A stretch of DNA of 5,272 nt. Source: an uncultured Granulosicoccaceae bacterium. GTDB taxonomy: Bacteria > Pseudomonadota > Gammaproteobacteria > JABXHR01. How positions within the stretch are numbered: the stretch's first letter is position 1; the number at the start of each line of letters is the position of its first letter. The position numbers and the translations under genes are program-made. The stretch is from assembly GCA_937921805.1 (NCBI GenBank), contig CAKZUS010000202.1:1-5272 (forward strand). The letters run 5' to 3'. The notes beneath the pieces were generated by a model that did no database searches, was not told the origin of the DNA, and saw nothing but the letters and a program-made list of their open reading frames with translations. Below, piece by piece: positions 4,992 through 5,272 of this stretch.

Positions 4992-5272
4992 ATGCGTAAT
5001 GGCGCCACGGCGGTGACAGTCATCGCCGTTGTAGTGGGGGCTTTGGTCGGGGTAGCGACAGAGCTTTTTGTCGAGGCTATCGTGGCTGTGCAAGCGCTGT
5101 GGTCAGGCGGGTCAGACGAGTCGAATTTTCTCGATCACGTGGTGTTGCTGCCTTGGTGGCAGGTGGTGCTGGCCCCGACGGTTGGTGGACTGATCGTGGG
5201 CGTGATGCTGCTGTGGCTGCCCGAGCGCCGTTACCAAGGGATCTCGGACGTGATGCAGGCCTGCGCTACGCG
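4992..5272 (+). CDS. ClC family chloride channel or H+/Cl- antiporter (N-terminal part, cut by window edge)
   Basis: The first 93 codons of a membrane protein run off the right edge. Residues 6-37 form a hydrophobic helix (ATAVTVIAVVVGALVG and onward), followed by a short polar loop (38-48). A second hydrophobic helix, WWQVVLAPTVGGLIVGVMLLWL (55-76), contains the APxxGGLxxG pattern typical of helix C in ClC proteins. Then LPERRYQGISDVMQA (76-90) aligns with the region of the first selectivity-filter motif (GSGIPE in E. coli ClcA). ClC proteins form dimers that conduct chloride or exchange it for protons and help with acid or osmotic stress. Here the filter motif is altered (Y81-Q-G-I-S-D86), as expected for a divergent subfamily. 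The gating glutamate and later filter motifs lie outside the window, so channel or exchanger cannot be decided. ATG 4992 is chosen for its strong Shine-Dalgarno site. The gene is divergent from the methyltransferase. Confidence 0.82.
   Translation, partial: MRNGATAVTVIAVVVGALVGVATELFVEAIVAVQALWSGGSDESNFLDHVVLLPWWQVVLAPTVGGLIVGVMLLWLPERRYQGISDVMQACAT

Overview
The window looks like ordinary chromosomal DNA of a moderately GC-rich proteobacterium. It is most likely a gammaproteobacterium, possibly a marine or salt-tolerant one. The basis is the gene mix: an Uup-type ABC-F protein, a RimJ/RimL-like acetyltransferase, a PuuR-like regulator, a BCCT osmolyte transporter and a ClC channel. No marker gene fixes the genus. 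There are six protein genes, two of them cut by the window edges. I see no rRNA or tRNA gene, CRISPR array, insertion sequence or phage gene.

Layout: positions 1-534 (minus strand) carry the N-terminal third of an ABC-F ATPase of the Uup type. After a 53-bp divergent gap, a plus-strand pair follows: a GNAT acetyltransferase (588-1130) and, five bases later, a PuuR-like XRE/cupin regulator (1136-1687, TTG start). They are probably co-transcribed. This pair converges on a minus-strand BCCT transporter (1891-3516). The 203-bp convergent gap holds a clear intrinsic terminator for the transporter and a separate perfect 13-bp hairpin. Upstream of the transporter is a 184-bp gap with a large dyad and short direct repeats. 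Next comes a minus-strand TRM11-like SAM-dependent methyltransferase (3701-4636). A 355-bp divergent gap (4637-4991) contains no convincing gene but is unusually repetitive. It has paired short direct repeats, a long bulged hairpin and four tandem 13-bp units. The window ends in the first 93 codons of a plus-strand ClC-family chloride channel or transporter.

How the genes might work together: the BCCT carrier is expected to import a quaternary-amine-type osmolyte or nutrient, and the ClC protein moves anions. Both fit salt or pH homeostasis, but nothing in the sequence links them directly. The PuuR-like regulator and the acetyltransferase could form a small amine-responsive unit, and the adjacent transporter is a possible target; this is inference from adjacency. 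I found no evidence for a new multi-gene system. The parts most worth a second look are the repeat-rich gap before the ClC gene, the dyad before the BCCT gene, and the divergent key motifs of the ClC and BCCT proteins.
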